Assembly: GCA_949317995.1 (NCBI GenBank)
Contig: OX439038.1
Span: 60,532,813 to 60,596,812 of the forward strand
Direction of reading: 5' to 3'
Source: Acholoe squamosa
Lineage: Eukaryota; Annelida; Polychaeta; Phyllodocida; Polynoidae
Length of the DNA stretch: 64,000 bases
Of the stretch, positions 1 through 11,016 are shown one piece after another (positions within the stretch are counted from its first letter, which is position 1; the number at the start of each line of letters is the position of its first letter). The position numbers and the translations under genes were made by a program. Under the pieces are notes generated by a model. It worked only from the letters and a program-made list of their open reading frames with translations. It was not told the DNA's origin and did not search any database.

Positions 1-984
1 TATGTTCATACTGTGTGATGTGCATAAGGGAGCTATATGAAATCTGAAATCAGTGAACTATATCATTGAAGGGAGACTATGCACAAGACACAGTATCTGC
101 CTAAAGGTATGAATCTAGGCATTGTTGCTATGCAAAACTGTTATTGCTAGGCCACCAGACAACCTAGCAACTTTTTGATTTATAGGGGGTAGGACCCACA
201 AGATACTTTCTAGACTGCACATATATGTAATTCAAAGTGACATTTGAATCTGTTGTCGGCCATTTTGATTTTCAGCTATATACAGCCTCGCCATTAAACT
301 TAATGAAGTAGAAACAAGTATATTCTTAATTGGCACCCTTTTTTACATAAGAGTCAGGAGAATTGATAAAGATTTAGCATAGAAAAACATCCATTTAGAG
401 AAAGGGAGATTATTGAAATGGAACACATCGTATTGGCTCAAGGTAGTGTCTTCACTTCCAAGGCAATAACGTGGGTCATAGTTAACAAGGATTGCTGCAA
501 AATGTCTCATATTACTCAGAAAGGTTTGGCCTACATGAAGCATATTAGATATTGTGGTTAGATGGAGATAAGAACAAGTTTTATACATGTATCTGGAGTG
601 CATTTAAAATTTTTAGTTAAAAAAGGAACTTTGTGATTTCAATCTTCTGTCTTCCGGACTGTCTGGTACACTCAAATCTGAGCTTAAAAACATGTATTAG
701 GGCTTAATGAAAAGCTTATCATGTCCTCTTTCCAACAACTAGCTTTAGGATCCAGACAATGTAAGATAGTCTTAGAGATAGGGATTGAGCATACCCCTTG
801 AATAACATGGTAGCAAAATTGACTCAAAAGTGGTCTGACCCCGCACATGGATAATGAGCAAAAACCGGTAGTGCATCCCAAGATAATCAATGTTAACATC
901 TTGAATCTTGTTCAGGTCCCTTAGGATCGAGAAAATACTTGGTGCGTTGGGATGTGGGGGGGGGGTGCATGGTGGGTCCTATCA
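1..984. other. Intergenic, nothing recognised
   Basis: AT-rich sequence with only short chance open frames. No splice-bounded coding segment, RNA gene or clear repeat was seen. It may hold earlier, unrecognisable exons of the paralogue whose last exon decays just downstream. Confidence 0.5.
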
Positions 985-989
985 GCCCC

Positions 990-1292
990 CGGCCTAAGTG
1001 GATGAGTATAGGAGAGGTCCAGACTTTCCAAGTACATGGGCATGATAAACCTTCCCTACAGGGTCACACTGACCTGGGATGGCAATTGGTCAAGAGATAT
1101 CTTTTGGGGAGGGGGGCAGTGGTCTCGGTTGAGGGGGCCTGCTATACTCCTGTATATAGGCTTGTATAGGGGGCCTCCTCATTATTTGGGAGGCCAAGCC
1201 CCCCCCACCTGCCCCTTTTTCCTACGCCCCTGTCAGTGTCTATTTCCACCTATAATAAATGCAGCACAAAGCCAGCTTCAATTTGAGTAGGA
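990..1292 (+). pseudogene. Decayed last exon of an Ig-like receptor paralogue
   Basis: The codons for WMSIGEVQTFQVHGHD match the tail motif WMTIGEVQTLQVSEHD of the intact gene at 1807-5218. The similarity continues through the GGGATGGCAATTGGTCA stretch, where one base is missing relative to the intact copy and the frame is lost. It resumes in the 3' untranslated region, where both copies share a tract ending GCCAGCTTCAATTT. This is therefore the tail exon and 3' UTR of a tandem duplicate. No matching signal-peptide, Ig or membrane exon was found in the 1 kb upstream, so those parts are lost, too diverged to see, or beyond the window edge. Homology is seen directly; calling it a pseudogene rests on the frameshift. 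Confidence 0.7.
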
Positions 1293-1806
1293 ATAATAGA
1301 CACTCATTATCAAGTCGAATAATTATGCAGCTGGGAAGCTTTCAAATGCATTGTAATGTCAAAACTAAATGTATACATGACTTAGAAAGGTGAGATCGGA
1401 AGCATACATGGTATTTCATATTTTATAAGTTATACTACATGTTCTATTTTTTTAATTCAAATAATGCTTTTCATATAGAAAAATCCATTTTCCCAACATG
1501 TGTCCCCTAAAGTTAAGTAGGTTCTTCCCTTTATCCAATGATGTCAACATTCCTGTTGACCCACAAAGAGCTGAAAGAAAAAGCGGCCTTGCACTGGGTG
1601 TGTACGCATTCCAAAGGAGACCTGTCAGGTGTAGGTCACACACCCCTGTGCACATAGGCATGTACATTGTATATAACCATGTAGGTAATATCACTGTAGT
1701 GTAGACTGTGTCTGTATATGGATAAATGCTGTTAAACAAGATTTATTTCGTACTGTTGGTGTGGATGTCTAATGATAATATATATTACTAGTATGGAATA
1801 TTGAAC
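1293..1806. other. Intergenic / 5' flank of Ig-like receptor gene
   Basis: No gene seen. This is the presumed promoter and 5' UTR side of the receptor gene starting at 1807. No convincing TATA box or initiator was identified. Confidence 0.4.
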
Positions 1807-4800
1807 ATGGATTGGTACCCTGTGCTGGTCATCATCTACTGTTTGACTATCCATGCCATTGGTGTTATGGGTAAGTGAAAGAGCTATCTCACATGTATAG
1901 TTTTGGGATGCAGTCCAACATATTACAGCTCAGTAATGTGCCTGTTGTCATAGTCTTCCGCTAATACGATAATATTTGTTATTGTACATGACTAGTGTCA
2001 TTAAGAACCTGATCCTGGTTTACGAATACATGTATTAATGTGCAAATCTTAGGACCTCCAGAAGTACATGGCATCCCACTACAATGATGTAAAAAAGAGC
2101 CAACCCACAGAGATATGTGTATGTGTATTATCTCAATGTAGCAGTAGAATCTTTAACATGGACCTAATGTAATAAAACTCAAATGTTGACTATCATTAGC
2201 ATCATTTGTGATGGTGTCATCTTCTTCTTGCAGGTGAATTCATAGTTGACATTACACTACCTTGTGATTCCATATCAGATGCCACTAAAACTGTGAAAAG
2301 ACAATGTACAGTTAGAGGTTTACCAACACCAAGAATCACAGCTATATTCTTCGAAGGATACAATCGCAAACGCAGGTGTTGTTGTATCCCTGTCCGTTTT
2401 AGCAATTACTGGCATGGTGAAATACCTCAATATTGTATAGATGTGGCCAGGTGAGGGAAAACATGCCTCCTGGGGGGAAATGGCTTTTTAAGGTTTAAGT
2501 CATGGGCTTTAAAATGAGATATCTTGAGCTAGAATATCCCCGGTAGTTTTGCTGTAATTGCTTGTCAAACATAGGTTGGTGTGTACAACTGAAAAAGGGA
2601 AATACGCTCTAAATGCATTATATCCTATCATAACCACTAATAATGCAAAAAAATACATTTTGTGGAAAAATAACCAAAGGAATGTGATGTTTTTGTCATA
2701 AAATTGGTTCTAGAGGGAATTTTTGAGCTCTGTTTTCAGTTCTGGGTTCCTGAAGGATTTTCAAAAAAACTTTTTTGGCAAAAATTCCTAATTGGAATAG
2801 GGGAGTGGTGTCCATGCCAACCAGAAATCCTTATCTACCAATTTTCTATGTTTCCATGGCAACCAACGTTCCAAAAATGGAACATTTTCAGTGGAGATGG
2901 AATGATTTTAAGCATACCACTGGATTCCTGTTAAAAAATTGGTCTAATGCTTTTTTTAGCATATTTGTCAGTGTTTTACCCATATACTTCCCCCTGGTGG
3001 CCAAAACCAGTACTAAAAATCTCCCCCGGAGGCACGTTCTTCCCCGTTGGGCCACAGATATGGAAACCCACCAGTTCATATGCATGCATGAACTAGACTA
3101 TCATTGCCAAGGGAAAAGATGCACCAATACATTAGCAATATTCTACATTTGTGAGGAGACAGTTATTCATCCAACAGAACCCTCTTCCACTCAACTCAAG
3201 CATTTACTAACAAGTGAGTACAAAATATTGCATAACCTTGTGTACCACTATCATAGTTGCTCTCTTGCATTCATAATCTAATAATCATATTTTTGTTTCT
3301 TCTACATTTGGACACAATATAAACTCTATTGACATCTGTAAATGCATTAACATTCTTTGGATTTAAACTAAAGAAAGGGGTCAATGTCACTGATCATATT
3401 TTTCACTCTGTATACTTAAAGAAAAGCAAAAAAAAAACAACCCAAAAAAACAAAAACAAACCACAAACACAACAACAAATGGAAACAGTGTTTGTTAAGG
3501 AATCACACATGTCCTTAGGGATAGTGGGCAATAATTTATCTAACATGTCTGTTCATATTGTAGCAAGCATCCTATTCCCTACGGCATCGTCAGGGGGGAC
3601 TGATGGTCAGGTTGATACTAATGGAGACCAAGAGTCTGAGCAAAACCATAATGGTAAGTAGCAAAGGAGACAATATGCATAGAGGATCTGCATGAAAATA
3701 TCAAGCAGTTAATGTACCATTCTTATGATTTTACACCAAGTAAATCTGTCCAGATCGACAACATCCTGTGCACCTAGTATAAAGTATAACCTGCCCGAGA
3801 GGTAACACAATAATTATCTTCTCTACATCCTAATACATAAAGAAGATAAAGAAGGGTGCCAACTACCTTGGCAAGGTACAAATATCTATAAGAAAAAAAA
3901 ACGATTATTTTATTCTCTTTTGACCCTCCAGTAGTGTTCACTAACTCTCATGATCTAACCCTTTACTTATTGTTTGTAGACATTTTATTTCAGATTAATT
4001 ACCTTTATAAAGGTATGGGCTAATCCTTATTGCTGAGAGGTTCAATATGTGTAACTGGCAATATGTCATGTCTCTTTTCCAACTTACAGAGGTTGCCATT
4101 ATTACAGCTACAATCAGCGTAGTAGTAGTATCAGCTCTTATTGCCATCGGAGCATTCATCGTGCATAAAAAATGGTACGAACCTTCAAGATAATTACTTG
4201 TGAGATTTATCTTCTGACACAATTTGTTGCTTCATAAAAAAAATATTTATTTTTGATTGCTTGTAAAAGTGATACAATTATTAGTGGGCACATTTACCTT
4301 TAATCCATGTGTGATATAGGTTAGATGATGTTTGGCTATCAACGGTTGTGTCAAGTTTGAAGTAGGGTTGAAATTGAAAGTCGATACTCATAAGCTAAAA
4401 CATCTATAACCATCTATAAACCATATTTAAACAGTAACCGTTGTAATGTAATATTCCATGATCACCATCTACAGATAAGTGCTGATCCAATGTATGATGA
4501 TTGATTGTTGATAAAATATTTTCACAACTTTGATAGGTTTATCAAAGTTGACATATCAGTAATGAGTTGCGTTGGCTCAATGGTGGCAAAATCAATGTTA
4601 AATCAGCATTGTATCAAAAACTGTATTTCAACATCTACCTTTGATCTGCAAAAGTGTTGAAACATGTTGATCAACATAATCAAATATCATATCATATGTT
4701 TTGTCATTTACTTGTTGTTGCACATAGGTCAAATAAGATATGTTATGTGGACTTTTAGGAAGCCTCTAAAAAGACTGCGAGTAAGACCTGCATGGGTGGA

Positions 4801-5218
4801 GAACTTGTACACTAGACCTACACACAGGTCTGCACCAACCAGAACAATGCCTGACCAACCACTACCAGACCCACCACCACCTGAGAGACCACCAGATAAC
4901 ACAGAGTGGATGACTATAGGAGAGGTGCAGACTCTCCAAGTATCTGAGCATGATGAACATCCCCCCCAGGGTCATGCTAACCCAGGGATGGCAATTGGTC
5001 AGGAGACATCTTCAGCATCAGCTGCTCAGCCGGATGGACTTATCAGAATGGCAGACCATAATGGTAATGTTCTAGCTCATGGTACACGGGGACCTGCAGT
5101 ACTAGACACTGTTCATTATGATGTTGCTGCACCTGCAATCCTTGACCATGAAGACTATGAGAATGTACCATGGTCTCATCCCTTACCTCCCATACCACCA
5201 AGGGGAATTGGGCCATAA
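1807..5218 (+). CDS. Ig-like single-pass membrane receptor, six exons
   Basis: Hand-built model: exons 1807-1870, 2234-2450, 3178-3213, 3568-3653, 4090-4174 and 4759-5218. All have GT/AG borders and consistent phases, giving 315 residues. Exon 1 is a signal peptide (MDWYPVLVIIYCLTIHAIG). Exon 2 is an Ig-like fold: QCTVRGLPTPRI has the B-strand Cys plus the G-P-P pattern of I-set domains, and QYCIDVA resembles the F-strand Cys region. Exons 3-4 are a short Ser/Thr/Gly/Asp stalk. Exon 5 is one membrane helix (AIITATISVVVVSALIAIGA) followed by basic HKK. Exon 6 is a ~150-residue cytoplasmic tail with PLPDPPPPERPP and PLPPIPPR (SH3-type ligands) and tyrosines in a DYENVPW context (SH2-type). A cell-surface recognition or signalling role is inferred. 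I do not recognise the family. The small third exon and the fourth acceptor (a TAG/AAG tandem) are the least certain parts. Confidence 0.62.
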
Positions 5219-5913
5219 TTATAAATACTGATTGATGCTGAATGCTGTCCTGAATTGAAAACAATTGCCTTTAAAACGACCTTAAATATATCTATTCCAT
5301 TACAAAGTAGAATGATGATCCTCTGTTATGTCAGCGTCTATTTCCATCAAGGATAGTAATTGCAACACACAGCCAGCTTCAATTTAGGTTAGATTCCAAA
5401 ATTCACAATTCAAAAAGAGATGTGAAATGGTGTGGAAGTGTAATGTGTGGGCCTTTCAAACTGTATCCATGAAAGGTTCTAAACATCACTCATAGTTCAA
5501 ATGTCACCTCCAACAAAACCAGTTCAATGGATATACTATCAAAATCACAATACTGATATATCATCATTTTCTTTGAAGCTCCTGGGAATTTTACGATACT
5601 GAATCTGGAGTTTCCCAATCTCAATTCTTCCTTTTGCTAGTCACGACTCACCTTAAATACAAAGGTTCAAGTAGAGCATTACGACATACCGAAGTACATA
5701 ACAGAGTGGTGGCCTCACAGCAGGAGAGTAAATAAGAAAAAGGAATTAGAAGAGCCCATGGTTAAACTATATACATAAGGAATCAAGCAGTTTTAAAAAC
5801 CATAGTACAACTATGTTATAGCTATACACATATACTTGTAGTCATACTTCTGTACTTAGGTACAACAGGGTCGCGCCAGCATTTCCTCTTCATTTTCAAA
5901 AATAAAGGTAACA
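5219..5913. other. 3' UTR and downstream flank of receptor gene
   Basis: Follows the TAA stop. It contains the conserved 3' UTR tract ending GCCAGCTTCAATTT, shared with the upstream relic at 1230-1290. An AATAAA at 5901-5906 is a possible polyadenylation signal; nothing else was recognised. Confidence 0.4.
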
Positions 5914-6117
5914 CACTGAAAACCTGGAAAGTCCAGAACTCGTCAGTGGTGAGTTGTCAGTATGACGACTCTGTATTGTCAGCATTGTCATACTGATGAC
6001 TTAGACCTGTCATAAGGATGACAGACTAAAGTCATCATTTTGACCACCTGAAGTTGTAGATCTGAGGACCTAAAGTCATAACCACTAATGAGTTTTGGAC
6101 CTTCCAGGTTTTCAGTG
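5914..6117. mobile_element. Small inverted-repeat element (MITE) with CACTG ends
   Basis: About 204 bp, starting CACTGAAAACCTGGAAAGTC and ending with its near reverse complement (GACCTTCCAGGTTTTCAGTG). The terminal inverted repeats are about 37 bp with a few mismatches. The interior is full of TGAC/GTCAT repeats and has no coding capacity. CACTR ends are typical of CACTA-class DNA transposons, but no clean 3-bp target duplication is visible, so the superfamily is a guess. Confidence 0.6.
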
Positions 6118-7234
6118 CAGGTGCGAGGTCTACTATATCTTTCTTTCAGTCTGTCCCTTTCTTGAAATATGTAGATTTATTATTTTCAGAGAAAAGAAGT
6201 TCTTGAAATCAAGCTTTCTTTTCTGCCACTCGAAATTATAGAAAAGTTGTTTATGTTAATCTTATACACACTGTAGTGTGACTTTACTGCCTTTGACCGG
6301 GTTGATCAATCTAGTGAAATTTTTCAACCAAATATTTTTATCTACTGTTTATGATTAGCGTCAGGTGTTCTCTTTATGTTTGTAATGTATATTTTTATTT
6401 GATTATTTCGCGCTTTGTAAATTGTATTTGTATTTGAATTTGTCTTCGTATAACTCCAATGATCTCATATAAGAGGATCAATATCCCTTGAGTTCCTGTG
6501 ATTGAAATGGCGTGCCATGAACAAAACATCATCTGTTCATTGTATCTATCGTTTCTCATTTATCTTAAAAAGATACAAAACTAGCGAAAAAGATCGAACC
6601 TGGTCAATTGTCATTCATCATCACTTCTTCGTGTCGTGGAACGATTGATTAAAGCTTTGCTTATATATATAAAAAACCTGATATACAAATATAGATGATA
6701 TCCAAAAACACTGATATACAAATGAAGATGATATACAAATGAAGGTGCTTATGTTTTGCTTATGCCAAACTCGATTCACTCAGAGCTTCCACTCCTAACT
6801 TCTTTTTGGAAGAGGTTTTAATCGTTTTAGATACGTGGGTATATCAAATCAGAAGTTTTGATTCAACTTCAATTTCCTAAAAATCTGCACAAAACCCCAA
6901 ACCGTCAGGGATTCTGATGCTTCTGATCAATGGTTATGGTAGTGGGATAGGATATGGGCTTTGGCCTCAAATCTAAGTTAACTTCACCAATGAATAGTTT
7001 TCTGTACATGTAATTTAATTACATTTATAGATGCATATACATAGATACCTCAAGCCGATAATGCAAGATGGTTGGAGTGGCCCCTCTCAAAATTAAGGTT
7101 TACTTCCAACGTTACTGACACTATATGACTGCCATCTGGTGTTGAGGCTGGTAGGTAACTCTACCCGATAATCCCTAAACAGGTGTTTAGTCACTCAGAT
7201 ACACTAGATGGCGCCCTAGTAGGCCCGCAGGCTA
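6118..7234. other. Intergenic, nothing recognised
   Basis: AT-rich sequence without a supportable gene. A short duplicated motif (GATGATATACAAATGAAG-like) lies around 6690-6745. Confidence 0.45.
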
Positions 7235-7696
7235 CAGGTTACGTGGAACTAATTCCATTTCCTCTATGTTTCTATATAGCATAACACATAAAAACAGCCC
7301 CCTGTAATGTTCGTTGGTAATATTTTCGACCGTAGCAAGATTAAACCATCTCTCACACACAATGTGTTAGAATATAGGATAGGCTTAACCCTGAAAATCT
7401 TAACTAAGGGAGCGATACGTACAGCAAAGGCCATTCTACCCTATTTTGGGCCTCAAAACCTCCATTGGCCAGATGAACATTTGCAGACCTGATAAAATCC
7501 CCAAACCTTGGCAAAATATAAAAACTCATCTACTGTTCCATTTAGGAACTATTTGGGGTCACTTGTGATTTTTTTCATAATTTTACCAATATTTCTTGCA
7601 TATGATTTCTAAGCCAATCAGCACCCAGATCACCTTCAGTGCAGGCCTGAATACCATATGACTCACGAGAGGGCAGAATTTACGTCCATGTAACCT
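7235..7696 (+). repeat. 460-bp interspersed repeat, copy A
   Basis: Starts GGTTACGTGGAACTAATTCC and ends TTTACGTCCATGTAACC. The ends are imperfect inverted repeats (AGGTTACGTGGA against TCCATGTAACCT), suggesting a non-autonomous DNA element. It is almost identical to copy B at 8606-9066: I found one difference, A/C in GGGCAGMATTT. A 61-codon open frame inside is preserved in both copies simply because the copies are nearly identical. Confidence 0.7.
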
Positions 7697-8605
7697 TAAT
7701 TAGGGGTAGGGTCTTCAGATAAAACTAAAATGTTTTTCCTATCAAACCTTAGGGTCTGTCCTATAAAATCCTAAAGTTTGGTAGCAACAGCCTTTCTCAA
7801 TGTTATGATATGAGGGGATTGATGTGTGCAATTCACACTGAAATTCCTACCAGTTTTCAATGTGATTTCCGAGCAGCGACTTTTATCATCAAAGATCTAT
7901 GCACTGCACAAGCAGCAGTTCTAGAGCTGTCAAATTGCATATTTGCATTGAATTCAGTCACCTGATGATGAAGGGGGCATTGATTTTGCAAAATATTGTT
8001 AGGATTTTGCCAGAAAAACTCACAAAATCATGAAAAACATGATAAAACTGGTGAAAAATGATTAATATTAGGCCTATAATTAATCCCACTTTTTACAGAT
8101 CATATCTTACCTGGGGATCATTTTTTAAGGCATGCCTTTTCTGTTACATGCATCAAGAATACCTGTTATCAATATTGTACTAATATTTGCACTGGGGGAT
8201 AAATTACTACTGGTTAATTAGATAGTTGCGCTCTCACTGAAACTTTGACGAAACACCGCAAACCCGACCAAACTTCCAATGGACCCTATGGTAGGCCCTA
8301 CATGGATATCTGTGCATCAATAACCCTAGGAAGATTAAAATGAGGCTAAAATGTCATTTTCTGCTGAAAATTTCACCCTGTAGGTGGTTTATGTCCAGAA
8401 AAAGTTATGTTTTGGGAGATTCATAGAAACTGCAATATTTAGTGAATTACCCTACCTCCGCAAGCAAGGTTTTCCTATTTTTTTTATTTACACACCATTT
8501 CTGTGACTAATTTGGCCAGATTCCTGTAAAACCATCCTTGCTGTAACAGAAAAATGACATTAAAAGGGCATTTGAAATAGGCAGGTCAAATGTCCAATCA
8601 TCCTA
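7697..8605. other. Spacer between two near-identical repeats
   Basis: About 910 bp with no open frame of note and no recognised domain, lying between direct repeats A and B. It could be host DNA or the interior of a composite element. Confidence 0.4.
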
Positions 8606-9066
8606 TAGGTTACGTGGAACTAATTCCATTTCCTCTATGTTTCTATATAGCATAACACATAAAAACAGCCCCCTGTAATGTTCGTTGGTAATATTTTCGA
8701 CCGTAGCAAGATTAAACCATCTCTCACACACAATGTGTTAGAATATAGGATAGGCTTAACCCTGAAAATCTTAACTAAGGGAGCGATACGTACAGCAAAG
8801 GCCATTCTACCCTATTTTGGGCCTCAAAACCTCCATTGGCCAGATGAACATTTGCAGACCTGATAAAATCCCCAAACCTTGGCAAAATATAAAAACTCAT
8901 CTACTGTTCCATTTAGGAACTATTTGGGGTCACTTGTGATTTTTTTCATAATTTTACCAATATTTCTTGCATATGATTTCTAAGCCAATCAGCACCCAGA
9001 TCACCTTCAGTGCAGGCCTGAATACCATATGACTCACGAGAGGGCAGCATTTACGTCCATGTAACC
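8606..9066 (+). repeat. 460-bp interspersed repeat, copy B
   Basis: Direct-orientation copy, essentially identical to copy A at 7235-7696, with the same imperfect inverted termini. The near-identity means a very recent duplication, a recent transposition or gene conversion. Confidence 0.7.
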
Positions 9067-9362
9067 TACAGGGGCTTTTCACTCACCCAGCCCCTGTGGC
9101 TCCATTTATTCAACAAAGGGGGCGCATACACCTCTCACATTTATGCATTTTTTGAAAAGAAGAACAATGCAAAATACTCAGAAATTTCAACTTCACTGAA
9201 GGAAATAGTACAGCTATGAATCCTTAAAAAATTGGAAAAAATATTAAGTCAAACGCATTGTAAACCATCATATTAGTTGGGTCACCCTGTGTGGACTACA
9301 GCTCTACAGGTCAGTGGTAGGGCCAGCATCTGGTGAGTAACAGAGGAACTACTCATGCCCCT

Positions 9363-9832
9363 GTAAGTCACGTGGAAGTAAATGCTGCCCTCTCGTGAGT
9401 CATATGGTATTCAGGGCTTCACTGAAGGGTGTGAGGGCTGCTGATTGGTTTAGAATTGGAATAGAAGAGGATCGGTAAAATTATGAAAAAAATAACAGGT
9501 GTTCCCAAATAGTTAATAAATGGAATAGTAGGTGTGTTTTTATATTATGCCAGGGCTTAGGGATTTTATGAGGCATGCAAAAGTTAATCTGGCAAATGGC
9601 GCTTTTTAAGTAGAGTGGAATGGCATTGACTGCACATATTGTTCCCTTATTTAAGATTTTCAGGGTTAAGCCTATCCAACATTCTGTCAGATTGTGTATG
9701 AGGGATGATTTAATTGTGCTACAGTTGAAATTAGTACCAACGCACATTTTAGGCAGCCGTTTTTGTGTGTTACCCTATATAAAAACATAGAGGAAATGGA
9801 TTTAGTTCCCCGTGACCTGTAGCAGGAGCAAT
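9363..9832 (-). repeat. 460-bp interspersed repeat, diverged inverted copy C
   Basis: Read on the minus strand this aligns to copies A and B over their whole length. Shared landmarks include CCATTTCCTCTATG, AGGCTTAACCCTGAAAATCTTAA and CATATGACTCACGAGAGGGCAG. It has many substitutions and small gaps, so it is clearly older than copies A and B. Confidence 0.65.
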
Positions 9833-10175
9833 TTGACCTGCTCAGCACTAACGCCATCTACTGTATATGGCTGTTGTAAGGGTTGTTCCCCGGTAGCTCA
9901 AGTATAAAATATTGGAGGGTCGGGGCTATCAATGTTGAGGACAGAAACCATCATAGAACTGGATTAAATATAATTTTCCCAAGCTAAAAAATGATCGAGA
10001 CCGTTTACTTGCACCCTTTGTCATTTATTGAAAATTAGACAAAGATATTTTTCATATTGTTCTAAACTTGTGGTTGTACTTGAAAAAGTGTTCTAGATAA
10101 ACTGTTTCGGTCATTGTTATAAGCTAGGGGAATTTGGAAATTAAGGAACAATGGCAACAACACGTTTTTAACTGA
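9833..10175. other. Intergenic, nothing recognised
   Basis: No gene or clear repeat seen between repeat copy C and the presumed 3' end of the HSP70 transcript. Confidence 0.4.
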
Positions 10176-10181
10176 TTTATT
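10176..10181 (-). promoter_or_regulatory. Candidate polyadenylation signal for HSP70
   Basis: AATAAA on the minus strand, about 840 nt downstream of the HSP70 stop codon. No other canonical signal was noticed in between; the 3' end is otherwise unproven. Confidence 0.3.
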
Positions 10182-11016
10182 AAAACTTCACAGTACATGA
10201 CTTGTAATGTATGACTTCATGACACATAAGGCAGTATGGCCATTAAGCACAATCAAGCTGCACGCTAGCACCTGATGGGATATTTAACAGTTTTTCACAT
10301 CTTTCTTTCTCCTTAACCCCCCCCCCATCCCCCAACAATAAGTAGAAGGAAATAGTGTTTCACGTTCAAATTGGTACTTAAGATAAAGATGCAACTGGGA
10401 TTTTGCCGTACAGACTTCATTATAGAGTCGCATTGCTCATTCAATATATCAATTTAACCCCCCCCCACCATTTTGTTTCATTTTTTATGTGAATTGTACC
10501 CAAAGCATAGCTTTTGTGCGAACTGAATAAAATTATCTCTGCCTTATCTTTTGATTTTAGCCTACCCATCTGTTTCTACGAGGAAAGTATGGTTACAGCA
10601 AGCTTATATAAGTGTTATAATGGCGATATCACAGAAAAGTAATAGATATTGGAAGTGTTTGGTCTCTAAAGCGAGATTGAGAGGATCCTTCATTCTTTCA
10701 ACTGACAGGCTATTGACTACTGATATCATTCAGAAAATGTACAACAGAGATTATGTCATTTCATGAGCAAAATGCGTTATTTGTATACAGATTTTGTCCC
10801 CACATACTATTCACAGAAACTAACGACACTCATTACCTCTATTAGAGATAAAGAACCACTTAAACTGAGTTCAAATTGCCAACTTAAATGGAAGATGAAG
10901 CTCATACATGTAGAAAGCAGTTGGAAGCTGCCTAATGTACTTTAATAGCAGATCACACATTAACATGTATACAAAACAGGAACACATAATACGCATATAC
11001 AGTTTGCTCTTTATAT

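Noticed and set aside
2775..3281. 168-codon open frame on the plus strand
   Set aside because: No domain. It spans the third small exon of the receptor model in another frame, and part of it resembles an interspersed repeat also seen near 26.96 kb (CTGGTGGCCARAAYYRGTACT).
7307..7492. 61-codon frame present twice, identically (also 8678-8863)
   Set aside because: It is conserved only because the whole 460-bp repeat is nearly identical in both copies. The diverged copy C does not keep the frame, and no domain is seen.
10551..10945. Two small plus-strand frames just beyond the HSP70 3' end
   Set aside because: Antisense to the presumed HSP70 3' UTR. No domain, splice context or ATG context supports a gene.
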